Origin: Hydractinia symbiolongicarpus
Lineage: Eukaryota > Cnidaria > Hydrozoa > Anthoathecata > Hydractiniidae
Length of the DNA: 64,000 nucleotides
Direction: 5' to 3'
Assembly: GCF_029227915.1 (NCBI RefSeq)
Contig: NC_079886.1
Location: forward strand, 7,254,001-7,318,000
Shown here: piece after piece, positions 1 to 11,380 of the stretch
Layout of the letters: each line of letters opens with the position of its first letter
Numbering within the stretch: the stretch's first letter is position 1
Position numbers and translations under genes: made by a program
Notes under the pieces: generated by a model
What the model was told of the DNA's origin: nothing
The model's input: the letters and a program-made list of their open reading frames with translations, nothing else
The model's database searches: none

Positions 1-182
1 TTCTTTAACTCGACCCATTCTTCGTCACCCTAAGGCTAAATTCTTCGGATAATTCGAACTTTTCACTCGAGGAAGGGTAATTAAAGACTTTTACAGCCCC
101 TGTGGTTTATTTTTTTATATTGTGATGGCGAGGTAACAGGTGTGTCGGGAATGAGGTTGCTCTTGAATAATTTTACAGGGAC

Positions 183-607
183 AGGGTGACCACTCCTCCT
201 TAAATTCCTTAAATAACCTTAAAAAAAGTCTACTCAAAAGTACTTAAAAAAATTTAAGCTATTCTCCTTAATTTCTCCTTGTTTCTTAATTTTTCTGATC
301 GTAACTTTTTTGGAAATGTGTTTGTGGATTGTTCAACACTATTGAATTACCTGAAATTCTATATTTTCTATCTTTCGGGGCACAATTTATATGTATATTG
401 GTATAATATGTATAATTTTCTCATCATAGAATATAGTATGTAACACAAAAAGATAAAGAACTAAAATTGGTTTTTCCCTTAATTATCCTTATTTTTTTTT
501 TTTTTAAATTCTCGTTCGCAGCAAAATATCCTTAAAAAATGTCAATTTGTCTCCTTAATTCTCCTTAATCTCCTTACTTTTATTTTCATTTTATTAGTGG
601 TCACCCT
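183..607. mobile_element. MITE with 12-13 bp terminal inverted repeats
   Basis: The left end reads CAGGGTGACCACT from 182 and the right end is its exact reverse complement, ending at 608. The roughly 425 bp interior is non-coding and rich in CTCCTTAA-type runs. A looser relative with similar CTCCTCAA/CTCCTTAA runs and degraded ends lies near 20360-20655. The terminal sequence resembles hAT-type non-autonomous elements, but no target-site duplication was resolved, so the superfamily is a guess. Confidence 0.6.
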
Positions 608-3387
608 GGGGGAAGAAGATATCGCTTTAATGTAACCAGTGGTGCATATTTTGACAAATGGTGTACACTGATTTTCGCATTTTTTAACAGAGTTTAAGTT
701 AGTTTTCGATTTTTTCAAAATTTATTTAAAAAAACATATTTTTAAAAAGTGACTGCCAGGTTTATAAAATGTGCGACGCGATCAAGTTCTGTACGAAGAT
801 TATGATTTCCACTTTTTGAAAGATTACAAACCTTGTTGCCAGAAGCAATGCGATTAACCAATGCAAACTTTGGCAAAGTAATGAGACGTAACAGAGACGT
901 TGAAGAATCATTCTTGATCTCTTCCGACCTAAGAAGGCACTGTTGTCAACTTTATTGGAAATGAAATAGTTGGTAAATACATGGCGAGCAAACATTAAAA
1001 ATGGAGCAACAATTACTTTCACACCAACGGAGCACTGCAAAAAAGTCCTAGTTGGTTGTATTGTAGACATGAATTCTATATGCGGAACATTTAGTGACGT
1101 CGCCTAATTATGCAATGTTCGACGCAACTTTAATTCAGAACAATAAAATTGAGGCCAAGATGTTTACAAAAGAAGAGATTTTTGTTTTGTGTCCCAGGAT
1201 CCCTCCTTAAACTTAATCGTTGTGATTATTCTGCCGAACATATTTCTAATGCTGCACGCTTGTAAAAGTATACAGAAAGAAATTACGTAATTATTAAAGA
1301 GAAACGTTAATAACAACAAAGATGGCGCATAACGTAGAATTTTATGATCATCTTTATATTACGGCACTGCGCGAGCTCCAACTTCTGAAAGCATTTTTCT
1401 TTAACTTTAAAAATTTCAGATATGTTGGGTAAATCATTCAGCTATGATAAGGTTCGCGAAAATAATTTTTACTCTGGATATATTTCTTTTAACAGCGTCT
1501 CATACAGCATAGGATGTTACCCAAAAACCTTTAAACACCCTTTTAACTTGGTCAAACCAAATTTTGCTTTAAAACTTCGTTAAAAAACACGAGGTTATAA
1601 TTATCCGGAGCTGGTAAAAGCCGATTTTTTTCTTATGTATTATACATTTTTAATTTTAAATTTCTACTGACTCAGCAATTTAGAAAAAAATCAAAATCAC
1701 TTTAGTACGCGTAAAGGTCCATAATTTGGAGATGTAGTAAAAAGGGTTACTGCCACCTTAAGGTTTTTTGCGAAGAATTATTTTCACAAATCTAGTGTTT
1801 TATGGCAATGTTAATTGATTTCAGTCCTATTCAATGAAATCAAGTATCCTTTAATGGAACTTGCTTATATTGTAGAGGCTGGGTACTATCATGTATTTCC
1901 AGAAAAAGGAAATTTAGCGAGAAAATAAGATAATTTCAGCAAAAAGTAATTTCGCGAATATATGGGTAAAAATTATTTTCGCGAATATGGGTGAAATTCG
2001 TTATAATTAATCTGCGCGAAATTTAATCAACTTAAGGTAAAAAAAGGTGAAAAAGAAATTTGCATATATGTTAATATATGTCAAAATCAATAAGCTTGTT
2101 AAAAAACTCTTTCGTGAAAACCTCGTACTTGTTACACGTTTGCTTGATTCTTATAAAACAAACAGCGATCGATATCTGAAATAATCAACTGATGTAAATT
2201 TATTCTATTTATTTTTCCCGCAAATTCAATATCTTTGACACTGTGTAGTGACGTATTGACGTATTGAATGAGTAAAAACCTATGGTTTCACAGTTTATGA
2301 TAACAAAGACGATCAAATACGAGACTCTTTTTCTCGCTTCTGAAAATCATTCTCAAAAAATGATCATCAAATAAATATATATAAAAACTTCATTTTCCGC
2401 ATCAAATGATTTCAAGCAATTAACCAAGCGTGTAATTTCTATGATTTTGCTTAGAGGAAACAGAGTTAAGTTCCCTAAACTTTTTTCAGTTTATTTTTTT
2501 TAACCATAGCTTTTTTCCTCGAAATATTGCCTTAATGCATTCTTTGTATTCCATTCTTGATCCTGTAAATTCATGTGTAAAAAGACCGGAGCTGTTATAA
2601 ATATTATAACAACATTTAAAAAAAATAAACTTCTAAAAAATCTGCCGCATATTCATTCGAATGTTGCATAAATCTCTTATGCAACCAATCAGAAAGAAGT
2701 TGTTGCTTTTTAAACCAATAAGCAACTGACAAAATGCCGAAAATGCTCGTAGATATTCTCAGCACCTGCAGGCAATCTGTATTTAATTTACAGTTTGCCA
2801 ATTGAATCGTTTAATCTGCGTTCAAAACTTATCATTTCGGCATACTTTACACTCACCTACGGCGTAAATATTCTTGATCTCCTGGTCGAACGGTTTTCTG
2901 TAAAGAAAAATAAAAATTTGAACTTTCGGTGCGGCAGTTTAGGTAAGTATTATGTTTTTTATCTTATTTTTGTTGTTTTATACAAATTCTGTCTTTCAAT
3001 TTGCTTAATCTCCCTTTCGAGGAGAAAGAGATTTTCAGCCAAGATATGATTTTGCTATTACGGTTGGTGTGATATTATCTACGTGGTCTTTTAATCTTTC
3101 GCTCACGAAACACCCGTTCCTTTACTCAGCCTGTGCATATCGAGAAAAATTTTCATAGCCCTTTGTCGTTCTGTAAGGGAAGAAAGAATATATCTTGAGG
3201 AGTAATCGATATTTAATTAGCGGCTTTTGTGGAAATTTATCTCATTTGAAGATTAAAGAATTTTGTCATCGCCTAAATAACATGACGTTCACGTGAGGAC
3301 GTATGAGCTTGACAATATCCCGAAAGAATAATCTGCAAGATATTTAACGTTTTTGTTGTTACGCAAAAAAACTTTGACTTTCTTTAG
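608..3387. other. Intergenic, no supported gene
   Basis: AT-rich DNA upstream of the first minicollagen. The ORFs of 102, 61 and 84 codons here have no signal peptide, recognisable domain, coding bias or splice support. A patch at 1920-2010 repeats the word TTCGCGAATAT, a degraded repeat also seen near 20310-20345. Any minicollagen promoter would lie at the right edge, but no specific site can be named. Confidence 0.5.
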
Positions 3388-3420
3388 AACTTGAACATTT
3401 TGGTCTAATAAAACGATAAA

Positions 3421-4541
3421 ATGAGAGATACTACCTTCTGGGTTTGCTTACTGGCAACTATATTTACCATAAATGCTCAATCACTGACAGGTATTTATTC
3501 ATTATATATATTACATATTTACATATATTACATATTTAGTAATTTATAGATCTTTGTATGCTATGCTAATGGTTATTCACTATTTTATCAATAATTCGTT
3601 ATTTTGTGCAATTCTCTTAGTCCTTTGATTCAGAACTGTGATTTTTTCTGCTTCAACTTAATAATCTGTATTTTTAACAAGAATGTGATCTCTTGTGTTT
3701 TTTTAACAGTTCTGTGCTCTATATGTGGTATATGTTTTACTAAGATTTAGGAGATTTTAATTTGTTTTAATTATTGTTATTGTTTGACTAACCTTGTCCT
3801 GAATACTAATCCAAGAGTATTTTAATTCACTCATAAAGGTTTTGATGCGTTAAAATGCCAGATAAGTTCCGCATATAGGTTAGCTACTTCTATACTGCAC
3901 ATCTACGTCCATACTGTACAACAAAAAGCCATGATTAGTAAGGTACCGATCATTAAAAAACCTTGCACTATAGTTATAAACTTTTTATTTTAGAACGCTA
4001 CAAGAGAGGATCAACTTGCAATCTTGGTTGTCCATCATCTTGTGCTCCAAAATGTTTACCTAGTTGCTGTGCACCACCACCACCACCACCTGCACAACCA
4101 TTCTGTCCAGCTTCGTGCTCCATATCTTGCTCTGCACCATGTCCAACTGTTTGTTGCCAACCAGCACCACCTCCGCCACCACCAGGACCACCAGGTCCAC
4201 CAGGACCATTCGGAGCCCCAGGACCACAAGGACCAAACGGACCTCCTGGACCACCCGGTCCACCTGGACCTCCAGGAATTCCAGGACCACCAGGACCACC
4301 TGGCATTCCACAGCCCCCAGCTATTCCATGTCCAAAACAATGTTTTACTATCTGCCTTCCAACATGCCCTTCGTATTGTTGTCCTAGCCAACCACCACCT
4401 CCTCCTCCACCATGCCCACCCGTCTGTAATGTAGCCTGTGTTCCTGCTTGTCCACCACCATGTTGTGCACGCAAGAGAAGTGAAATCACTAAAGCTGCTG
4501 CCGCCAAACCCATCATCATCATCGAACGAAAGAAGTTGTAA
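3421..4541 (+). CDS. Minicollagen with duplicated CRDs at both ends (NCol-A)
   Basis: Nematocyst capsule-wall protein, secreted into the capsule vesicle and cross-linked by CRD disulfides (known for the family). Exon 1 is 3421-3490 (23 codons plus one base, donor GTATTT). Exon 2 is 3994-4541 after TTTTATTTTAG. The phase-1 join gives 205 aa. Residues 1-20 or so are a signal peptide, and a KR site at 27-28 ends the propeptide. Two CRDs with perfect CxxxCxxxCxxxCxxxCC spacing follow, separated by PPPPPP. Then come polyproline, 14 uninterrupted Gly-X-Y triplets, and two more perfect CRDs separated by a polyproline stretch. The tail after the last CC is basic and unusual (ARKRSEITK, then IIII), with a possible second KR cleavage. 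Classical minicollagens carry one CRD at each end, so four canonical CRDs is notable. An acceptor-like TTTCTTTAG lies 33 nt before the ATG. Confidence 0.93.
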
Positions 4542-5410
4542 CTTCATTGCACGTCTAGGAATTGAACTTTGAGTAACAAAATAATTAGTTTCCCTCTAGA
4601 TTTTAAGAAAACACGTTTTATTTCAAAGACTGAAAAGGGAACGGGACAAGATCAAGTTTATTTTATTCTATTTTTTGCTTTTTTTTATTTTTGACGATGG
4701 CTTGGATCACTTGATGATATCAACTCTGAAATTGTTATAACAACTGCTGGGAAAAAATGAAATATTCAAAGCTAGAGAAAAAGGTCTGATCGAAGCAGTA
4801 GAAATTCTAGCAATTTTTGTCCCGATATATCCCAGTCGATCTGGTTTTTACTATAATTTTGAATTCTTCGCAAAGGTGTAGAACTAATAATACTTTACTT
4901 TCTACTGCCTTGATCACCTTGTAATATATATTTGAAAGATTTAGATCCATATATGATTATACTTGCTACCTGTGGTTAGAAATGGGGAGAATGTATTGAA
5001 GAATTTTCTTTCTTCTTCAATATCATTCGGTTAACGTTAGATTATAATGTCGAAGACCTCTCACTTATAATATACAGCAGCGTACATATTTATCTGGTGC
5101 TTGTATTTTTTAGCAAAATGACATAGTCCCTTCATATAGTATTTCCTCTGCAACGAGTTGTCACGTAATCGAGACAAAATGAACTTGATAAGTCAACCAT
5201 ATTTAAGCTCTGAAATTATTTTGATTTTTAACTATTTTATTATCAAAATAATTTAAGGATTTAAATAGAAGAATGAAGGGACTTCATTTCTTTTGATAAA
5301 AATATATAAAGTTTATTTTTGGAGAAAAAGTAAATTTCCAAAGGAATAGTTTTTTGTGCCTGCACCCCTTGAAGTTTTTATTTTTAGCTGTACCGTGTGG
5401 GCTATAACAA
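4542..5410. other. 3' flank of NCol-A, no supported gene
   Basis: AT-rich 3' UTR and intergenic DNA. No domain-bearing ORF, RNA gene or clear repeat was seen before the Helitron that starts at 5411. Confidence 0.45.
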
Positions 5411-5558
5411 TCTATATTATAATACCCGTATACGTCTGTCCGTCTGTCCGTCTGTCTGTCACGCAAAATGGTAGCTTAGCTGCACAAGTAGCGAGAAGCA
5501 CGCAATGCGGTAAAAAAGCACGGGGGAACCCGTGGATTTTCCACGGGCTAACGACTAG
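5411..5558 (+). mobile_element. Non-autonomous Helitron (148 bp)
   Basis: It begins with TCTATATTATAATACCCG after an A and ends with the hairpin CCGTGGATTTTCCACGG, then CTAACGA, then CTAG at 5555-5558 followed by T. A 5' TC, a GC-rich hairpin about 10 nt before a CTRR end, and insertion between A and T are the defining Helitron features. There is no coding capacity. Three other copies in the window share the same 3' hairpin and CTAG end, and one ends in TTAG. Confidence 0.8.
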
Positions 5559-5633
5559 TTTCTTGTATTTTCCCGTGCGTATTCCAGTGTCTTGCGATGA
5601 TAATATTCTTTGTCTACCTTTCCATCTATTGGA

Positions 5634-5739
5634 CAACCTTGTCCCAGGGCTTTTTGTCTTTCATTGGCGCTGCGCTTATTGATAGGTCTCTCGCCATCCG
5701 ATAAGTAAAAAGAGACAACAGGTCCTGGGATCGAGGTTG
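5634..5739. mobile_element. Short hairpin MITE, CCTCGTCCCAGGGC family
   Basis: Imperfect inverted repeat. The left arm starts CAACCTTGTCCCAGGGC and the right arm ends TCCTGGGATCGAGGTTG. Related copies are at 7260-7384 and 8246-8328, with single arms near 13461 and 45835. It is 106 bp with no ORF and is probably a non-autonomous DNA transposon. Confidence 0.65.
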
Positions 5740-5864
5740 CTATTTAGAGTTAAAAAATTCGAGTTCAGAAAAGTAATTTAGCGCCTGTGAACTGATAGTC
5801 CTGTGTAACAACACTCGTGTTCTGTACAAAAAGGCGTAAACTCTATACCCTTTTAGCATAAGAA

Positions 5865-6155
5865 CAAGATTAGAAGCAATAACAAGTAGGTAAGTAACGG
5901 GAAGTTTTACCGTCCTTGGGGATTACATCCATACGGTTGGCTGTTTCTCCCCTTTGACTGTAACTACGGTACATTACCGCCCGAGAAATTGTATAGCATT
6001 AGCTCTGACTTTGTTCTCTGCCACACAAGCCGGTTAGCGGTTAGTACATTGCACCATATGGGCTGACAACACTACATTTAAAGCGCCCCGAGTGGGACTC
6101 AAACTCTAAACCTTATGATTGCAAGCCGAATGAGCTACCACTACACCATCTCCGC
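5865..6155 (-). mobile_element. tRNA-derived SINE
   Basis: On the minus strand the element starts GCGGAGATGGTGTAGTGG, followed by an A-box-like TAGTGGTAGCTC. A B-box-like GAGTTTGAGTCCCACTC lies about 35 nt further on, near plus positions 6091-6107. The acceptor arms do not pair, so this is not a functional tRNA gene. About 200 bp of non-tRNA body follows, towards 5865. The structure fits an RNA polymerase III retroposon; the exact 3' end was not resolved. Confidence 0.6.
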
Positions 6156-6745
6156 AACAATAACCTCTTTATAAGCAACTGAATCTGGTTGTTGGGTAGA
6201 TAATAACATTTTCTTGTTTTGTTTCGCTCGATTACTGGCAATATGAATTAAAGTATTAAACTTAGAGAATTTCGTGATTCTTATTGAAAATAAGTGAAAA
6301 TTTCACTTATTAATATTTGATTTTAAAATTAGTTACAAAAATTGCTGTAATTTTATGAAGTTTTGCTGTGCATTTGAGGAAAGCTGTAAGGATTATCCGA
6401 AAATACTTGTCGCTTTCAAGCTCTCCTATTTCATTACTCGCTCGACGGGAGTTAAATCAAAAGTGTAATTTTTGACCGTTTCTCTTCTTTGCGTCAAATT
6501 GAATGCTCGATAATATAGAATTACGCCATGTCACAAGCCATATTACAATTCCGGTAGTGCCATATAAAAAAATATACGAGAAAAAATAACACGATTCGGT
6601 AAATTCTGTTCTTATATTTCTATCTCGGGTTCCCTAATTTTCATACTTTTTTAAAATTTGTGAACATTTAGAAAATTTTCTAAAAGAAAGTTGCGGAAGA
6701 GAGATTTCCGAAATGCAACATGCATTATTCGTTCTACTTTGCGCC

Positions 6746-6809
6746 ATTCTCGTACCCAGAGCTCTTCGAGGTAAACCTTTTAATCTCAAAAAGCTCTGGA
6801 AACGAGAAT
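6746..6809. repeat. Short inverted-repeat element (ATTCTCG arms)
   Basis: The left arm ATTCTCGTACCCAGAGCTC is mirrored by the right arm GAGCTCTGGAAACGAGAAT-like sequence about 45 bp away. A diverged copy lies at 13317-13391. It is a small palindromic MITE-like unit. Its left arm accidentally creates a signal-peptide-like mini-exon with a donor-like GTAAAC. Confidence 0.6.
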
Positions 6810-6961
6810 AATCGCACTTGCTCTGAAAGTTTTAATATAAGCTATTAAGAGTACGCTATGATGACATAGGAACAAGAAATGGCTCTCTACTATCAGCAGA
6901 TTCCTTACCTGTTGTAACTAGCAGAAATGTCTTATATAACATGAACAAATATTAATAGTCA

Positions 6962-7136
6962 TCTCTTTAATAATTAGCCGTATTTTGTCTGTCTCTGTGC
7001 GAACCCCCCGCTGAGTTAAAAAATCGAATTACGGAAGCACGAATGTCAAATGCAATATATTTTTATCCACTTTATTGCCAAGGGTAAATTTACAGGACGG
7101 GAGAACCCGTGGATTTTTCCACGGGCTAACGTCTAG
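6962..7136 (+). mobile_element. Non-autonomous Helitron (175 bp)
   Basis: It begins TCTCTTTAATAATTAGCCGT after an A. It ends with the hairpin CCCGTGGATTTTTCCACGGG, then CTAACGT, then CTAG at 7133-7136, followed by T. It belongs to the same family as the copies at 28323 and 42800, which share the TCTCTTTAATAA start. Confidence 0.82.
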
Positions 7137-7259
7137 TTTGCGTTATAAACAATGAATGTAAAACACCAGATATAGTTGTTGTCAATAACCCAAAGATTTT
7201 AACTTTAATGAACTCCTGCAAAGATTTTCTGTCAAATTTATTACATATTCTCGAAAATC

Positions 7260-7384
7260 TGATCCTCGTCCACAGGGTTTGTTGCCTATGTCGAAGCCGC
7301 TAGCGCTTACTTAACGGCTAACAAGTTTTTTCGCCGCCGACCTCGATGTCAAAAAGGCAACAGCCCCTTGGGACGAGGTTGACC
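7260..7384. mobile_element. Short hairpin MITE, CCTCGTCC family
   Basis: The left arm ATCCTCGTCCACAGGGTTTG pairs with the right arm CCCCTTGGGACGAGGTTGA. It is about 125 bp, non-coding, and in the same family as 5634-5739 and 8246-8328. Confidence 0.6.
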
Positions 7385-8245
7385 AAGTTAAGATTTGGTC
7401 AAATTGTAATGGGAGTTTCCCTTAATTGGAAATTGAGTAAGAAACGATGCTGCTTAGGTAAACACTGCATCTAATATGATTTCTGTTATAAACATTGTCA
7501 CGTTTCGCTTTCGAAAACTTTAGTTTGTGGAAGCATCGCTTCAGATAACCAGCTCAAACAAAAATTGGGAAGAAATGAGTTTTTCCTGAAAACCTATGTG
7601 TTTAAAACAACAATAGATGTGACTAATCAGCAAAATAAGATCACGAAAACGAAATCTGGAAATCGTCTGTGATGCAGAATTTTTTGTTTTAGTCTTTCCT
7701 CGCTGTTTTGGGTAAGAAAGGACCAGGCTAAAGGACTATACTTTCCTAAAAAACCCGCGAGTTTTTACTTTTTGCGATAAAAGCCGAAAAATTTAGTAAT
7801 ATAATTAGCCAACTTTTTATTAAATATGGCTCACTTCCGGTTTCAAAGTTAGCAAAGGAGTGAAAAATATTCACAAAATAAGCTCTTGACAACAGTTCCA
7901 GGTGATCACGGTTGCGAGACAAAATTTCCTTCTTGTTGAATTCTTAACCCTAGGAATGTGCACCTGTTTTCCAAAATTTGCAGTTGGTCGCCAAGGAGTA
8001 GCCTAATTTACATTAGCTCTCAGCCAGGAATTATGACGCTCCCCCTGTGGGGTTCTTTTTGCGCGATTTTCAACTGTGCTGTCTAATGGTTAGGAAAGTA
8101 TTTGTGTTTACAAGCCAATTATCTCTAATTTGCTTTGTTATTTTTGTGTGGCGATGTCCTTTCAAAAAAGTCAATTTACTTTAAAAATGTGGATTAAACA
8201 AAGCTCTTATAAAAAACATTATATTTAATTTATATACCGTTTGTT

Positions 8246-8328
8246 CAACCTCGTCCCCAAGCAGGGCTTGATAGGCTTTTTATATGGGGTCAAATATAAA
8301 AGCTCAACAAGCCCTGGGGACGAGGTTG
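8246..8328. mobile_element. Short hairpin MITE, best-preserved copy
   Basis: The left arm CAACCTCGTCCCCAAGCAGG and the right arm CCCTGGGGACGAGGTTG are near-perfect inverted copies around a short AT-rich loop. Total length is 83 bp, which would fold into one long hairpin. It is non-coding. Confidence 0.72.
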
Positions 8329-11300
8329 GTTAACTTTCTTTTATGATAAAACCTGATATCTAAGGGGATAGAAATCTATTCTTTTTGTCCTATCTGACTT
8401 TGAAGATTTTGAATTCAAGGATAATTTTTAATAACATTTCAACTTCCTACCCAGGGTCTTGTGAAACTTGTAAAAAATTTAGCAGACACGGCGGAAGCTT
8501 TGGCGTAATGTTTGAGATAAGCGAGGCTAAAGTTTATGTTGGCTCGATCGCCAGTGTTCGCTTTTGTTTGTGATAGTTAAAAACAAACGGAACAAAATTA
8601 TAGACCAAAAAAATCAAATTTAAAGAAAAATTTCTGAGAACTAAGTGGATAGCATTACCGTAACGCAACTTTGTGTTTTTGAGAGGGCCTGTAATTTGGA
8701 CAGTTCTTCAGGTGTTTTGGCCTTTTAGAATTTTTTTATTTTTTCTGTGGCATTTTTTATGCATTTTATGACGTATTTTCTCACCAGGGTATATAGCACA
8801 TCATTCTTTCAGATGATTAAGAAACCATATCTTTTTAAGTACCTACAATCGTTTTACTGTCCAAACTTGGAGAAATTTAACTAAATATATAAAACCTAAA
8901 ATATTAGCACATTTAATTTATTCGTTTGTTATTATTTTTTGCGACGATTTCTGCTTGGTGTTTAAAAGATACTTAGCGACCTTTTTAAATGTGTGGACAA
9001 AATCCAATATGGCATTCTTTATAAGTACATGAACTTTAAGGGAAGCCTTAAGATGTTCTTAGTTATCCGTGTTGAAAGTGCCAAAGTAAATATAAATACT
9101 GTAAAATTAAATTTGTGACCACGTTCGATGTTCCTAGATAAAACCATGTAGAGCCAAAATTTTTGACCAATAAAATAATTATGTTCCCAAAGATAAAGGA
9201 TTTGTTTTTCGAAAAACAGAACGTGTACCATGGTATCATGCGCATTCACGTATAACGTTTATCTCTGGATTTTATTGCAAAAAATAAAGCACGTCTTTTT
9301 TATTAATGTTAATAGTATCGAGTTCGTTTTTTATATTATTTTATTATTATCATTATCTGAATATCATGTTTTGTTTTTAAACGAGGACTTTTACTAAAAA
9401 GAACAGCTTTATTCTTGTTCCATGAATTGTCTGCTGATGCACATTCTCTTATATAAATGCAAATCAGCATACCCTATTATCATCTTCAAGCGAGACCAAC
9501 ATCAAATTTATCAAGTAATGAAGGAAAAAGAGGTATAAATAGTAAAATTGATTCACTTATTGTATAATGATAAAACTCTTGACATGATAACTCATTTTTG
9601 GATTTCGTTGAACTAGTGAAGCTGCTTCTGGTTCAATTGGAATTTTTAATTTAGATATGCGAATACAAAACATAAAATTTTGAAAAAACAGCAAATTTAT
9701 ATTAACTATTGCATAAATTTCAGTAAAATTCGTTTCCTGAATGTGTAATACATAAAATCAGTTTTTTTAAATTTAACTGAGAAACTTTGCTTGTTAATTT
9801 TCATTGAGTTTTAGCTCATTATTTGATTCTATATAATTTTCTTTTTACATATAAAACATAGAATTTAGGCTTGAAGATGATAATGAGAAAAACGAAAGCT
9901 CACCGTTCTAGTAAAAGACCATCGAAATGCATTGAGTGTTGAACGAAATATCTACGCTCTCTTGGCTAAACGAACCTTTTTTCATTAGTAAATTATCATG
10001 TCTGAAAAATCATGCTGAATGATGATTAACATACGATTGCGTAGAGCAAATGAAAGCTAGATTATTGCAGATCAAGTGTTTTGTTAAATTTTCACGAGCG
10101 AAGTTTATTCCTGATGAAATGATTGGTCGATAAGTTGCAGTTTGTTGATCAGATTCATTGCGCATGATTATACACAGTATGAAAAATTATGCACAATTCA
10201 ATGTCAAATGCATTCTCTGCTTTGGTAATCATTTAAATGGAGCCACCCGAAATAAGATCAAGTGAAATTATAAACAAATCAACGAGCTTAATTATTGCAG
10301 ATACTGGTGTTTAGCCATGCTCACCAACCATGCGAAAAACAATAAAGCTTAATTCCTGTCCGAAACGTAATATTTTTTTAAAGTACCCATTGTCATCCTT
10401 GTAAATTGTAGACCACTATTTTTTTATGGTGACCTTAAAGTTGCATTATTTGAAAACAGACATTTATTCTAGAAAGTTATATCTCAGAAAAAAAAATTGC
10501 TGCAAAACCCCAAAACGGTTCATTTTTATTGAAAACATTTCAGCATTGTTTCTGCTACGCTCTAGTGATTGTGAAAGTGTTTAGTTTGTGTGAAAAGATA
10601 ATACAGAAAATGCTCAGTAAAGTTGATCTTATTCGGTTCAGAACCCCGATGCTCACTGGGCGTGGTAATTGCATTGAGTTTTCATGAATAGCAGGTATTG
10701 TGAAACGCACTGAAGTGTGAGATATGTGATTTCAAGCGACCCCTTCATCCTTAAAGAACCTAACGTTATCATTCCATATCGAGTACTTCTATCGAGCAGA
10801 CATAATATCAAGCTAACTTGAGGTAAGAAAAAGAATATGTATTTATAACTTTGAAATATTTCTTTAAAGTATTTGTAAAATAATATACTTCTTATTTTTT
10901 CTTCTACTATAATATTACTGCTTATAAATTTATTGTGTATTCTTTGATATTAATAGTTCAGAAATAAGAAAAACTTGTTCTGAAAACCAAAAAAAATTAT
11001 CCAGTATAAACTAGATTTAATCTAAATTTTTACAGACTATAAAGTCTATCACAATTAAAATAATAATCTATTATTCATATTAAACTTGACTACTATAATA
11101 ATGATACGCGAAATATTTAAACATAAATTTAAAATCTAAACATCAAATATAAATCATATTAGTATTAATGAGAAAAATGTATAAAAATACAAATATCTGA
11201 ATCAAGTAACATTTAATTTTAACATGGTAGTTTCGGTTGACTTCTTTTCTTGACTTTAGAATTAAATTGAACACAATCTTGATTGTTACCAAAAACAATT

Positions 11301-11363
11301 TTGTATTGATGGAATCTGGAATATTTATTAGTATTAATATTATTAATTCTATATCTATTATAG
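8329..11363. other. Upstream region of NCol-B, no supported gene
   Basis: AT-rich, with no recognisable coding sequence. A 16-bp inverted repeat, ATTATCATCTTCAAGC at 9476-9491 and its exact reverse complement at 9869-9884, brackets 377 bp. This may be a MITE or a paired regulatory element. Nothing else can be supported. Confidence 0.4.
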
Positions 11364-11380
11364 AAAGTCTGTCATAAATC

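Noticed and set aside
3998..4547. Overlapping ORFs in the minicollagen exons (His-, Trp-, Val- and Thr-rich, both strands)
   Set aside because: They are frame shadows of CCA/GGA-rich collagen and polyproline codons. The same shadows recur at 12100-12585, 59498-60133, 60881-61327 and 62747-63302.
6085..6155. Functional tRNA-Ala gene on the minus strand
   Set aside because: A- and B-boxes are present, but the acceptor stem does not pair and a non-tRNA body follows, so it was called a SINE head.
6713..6770. Signal-peptide-like mini-exon (MQHALFVLLCAILVPRALR) with phase-1 GTAAAC donor
   Set aside because: Its second half is the arm of a palindromic repeat (ATTCTCGTACCCAGAGCTC) also present at 13317-13391, and no matching CRD exon follows.
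8385..8573. Cys-containing ORF after a CAG acceptor-like site
   Set aside because: No CRD spacing, collagen or upstream signal exon; composition is like random AT-rich sequence.
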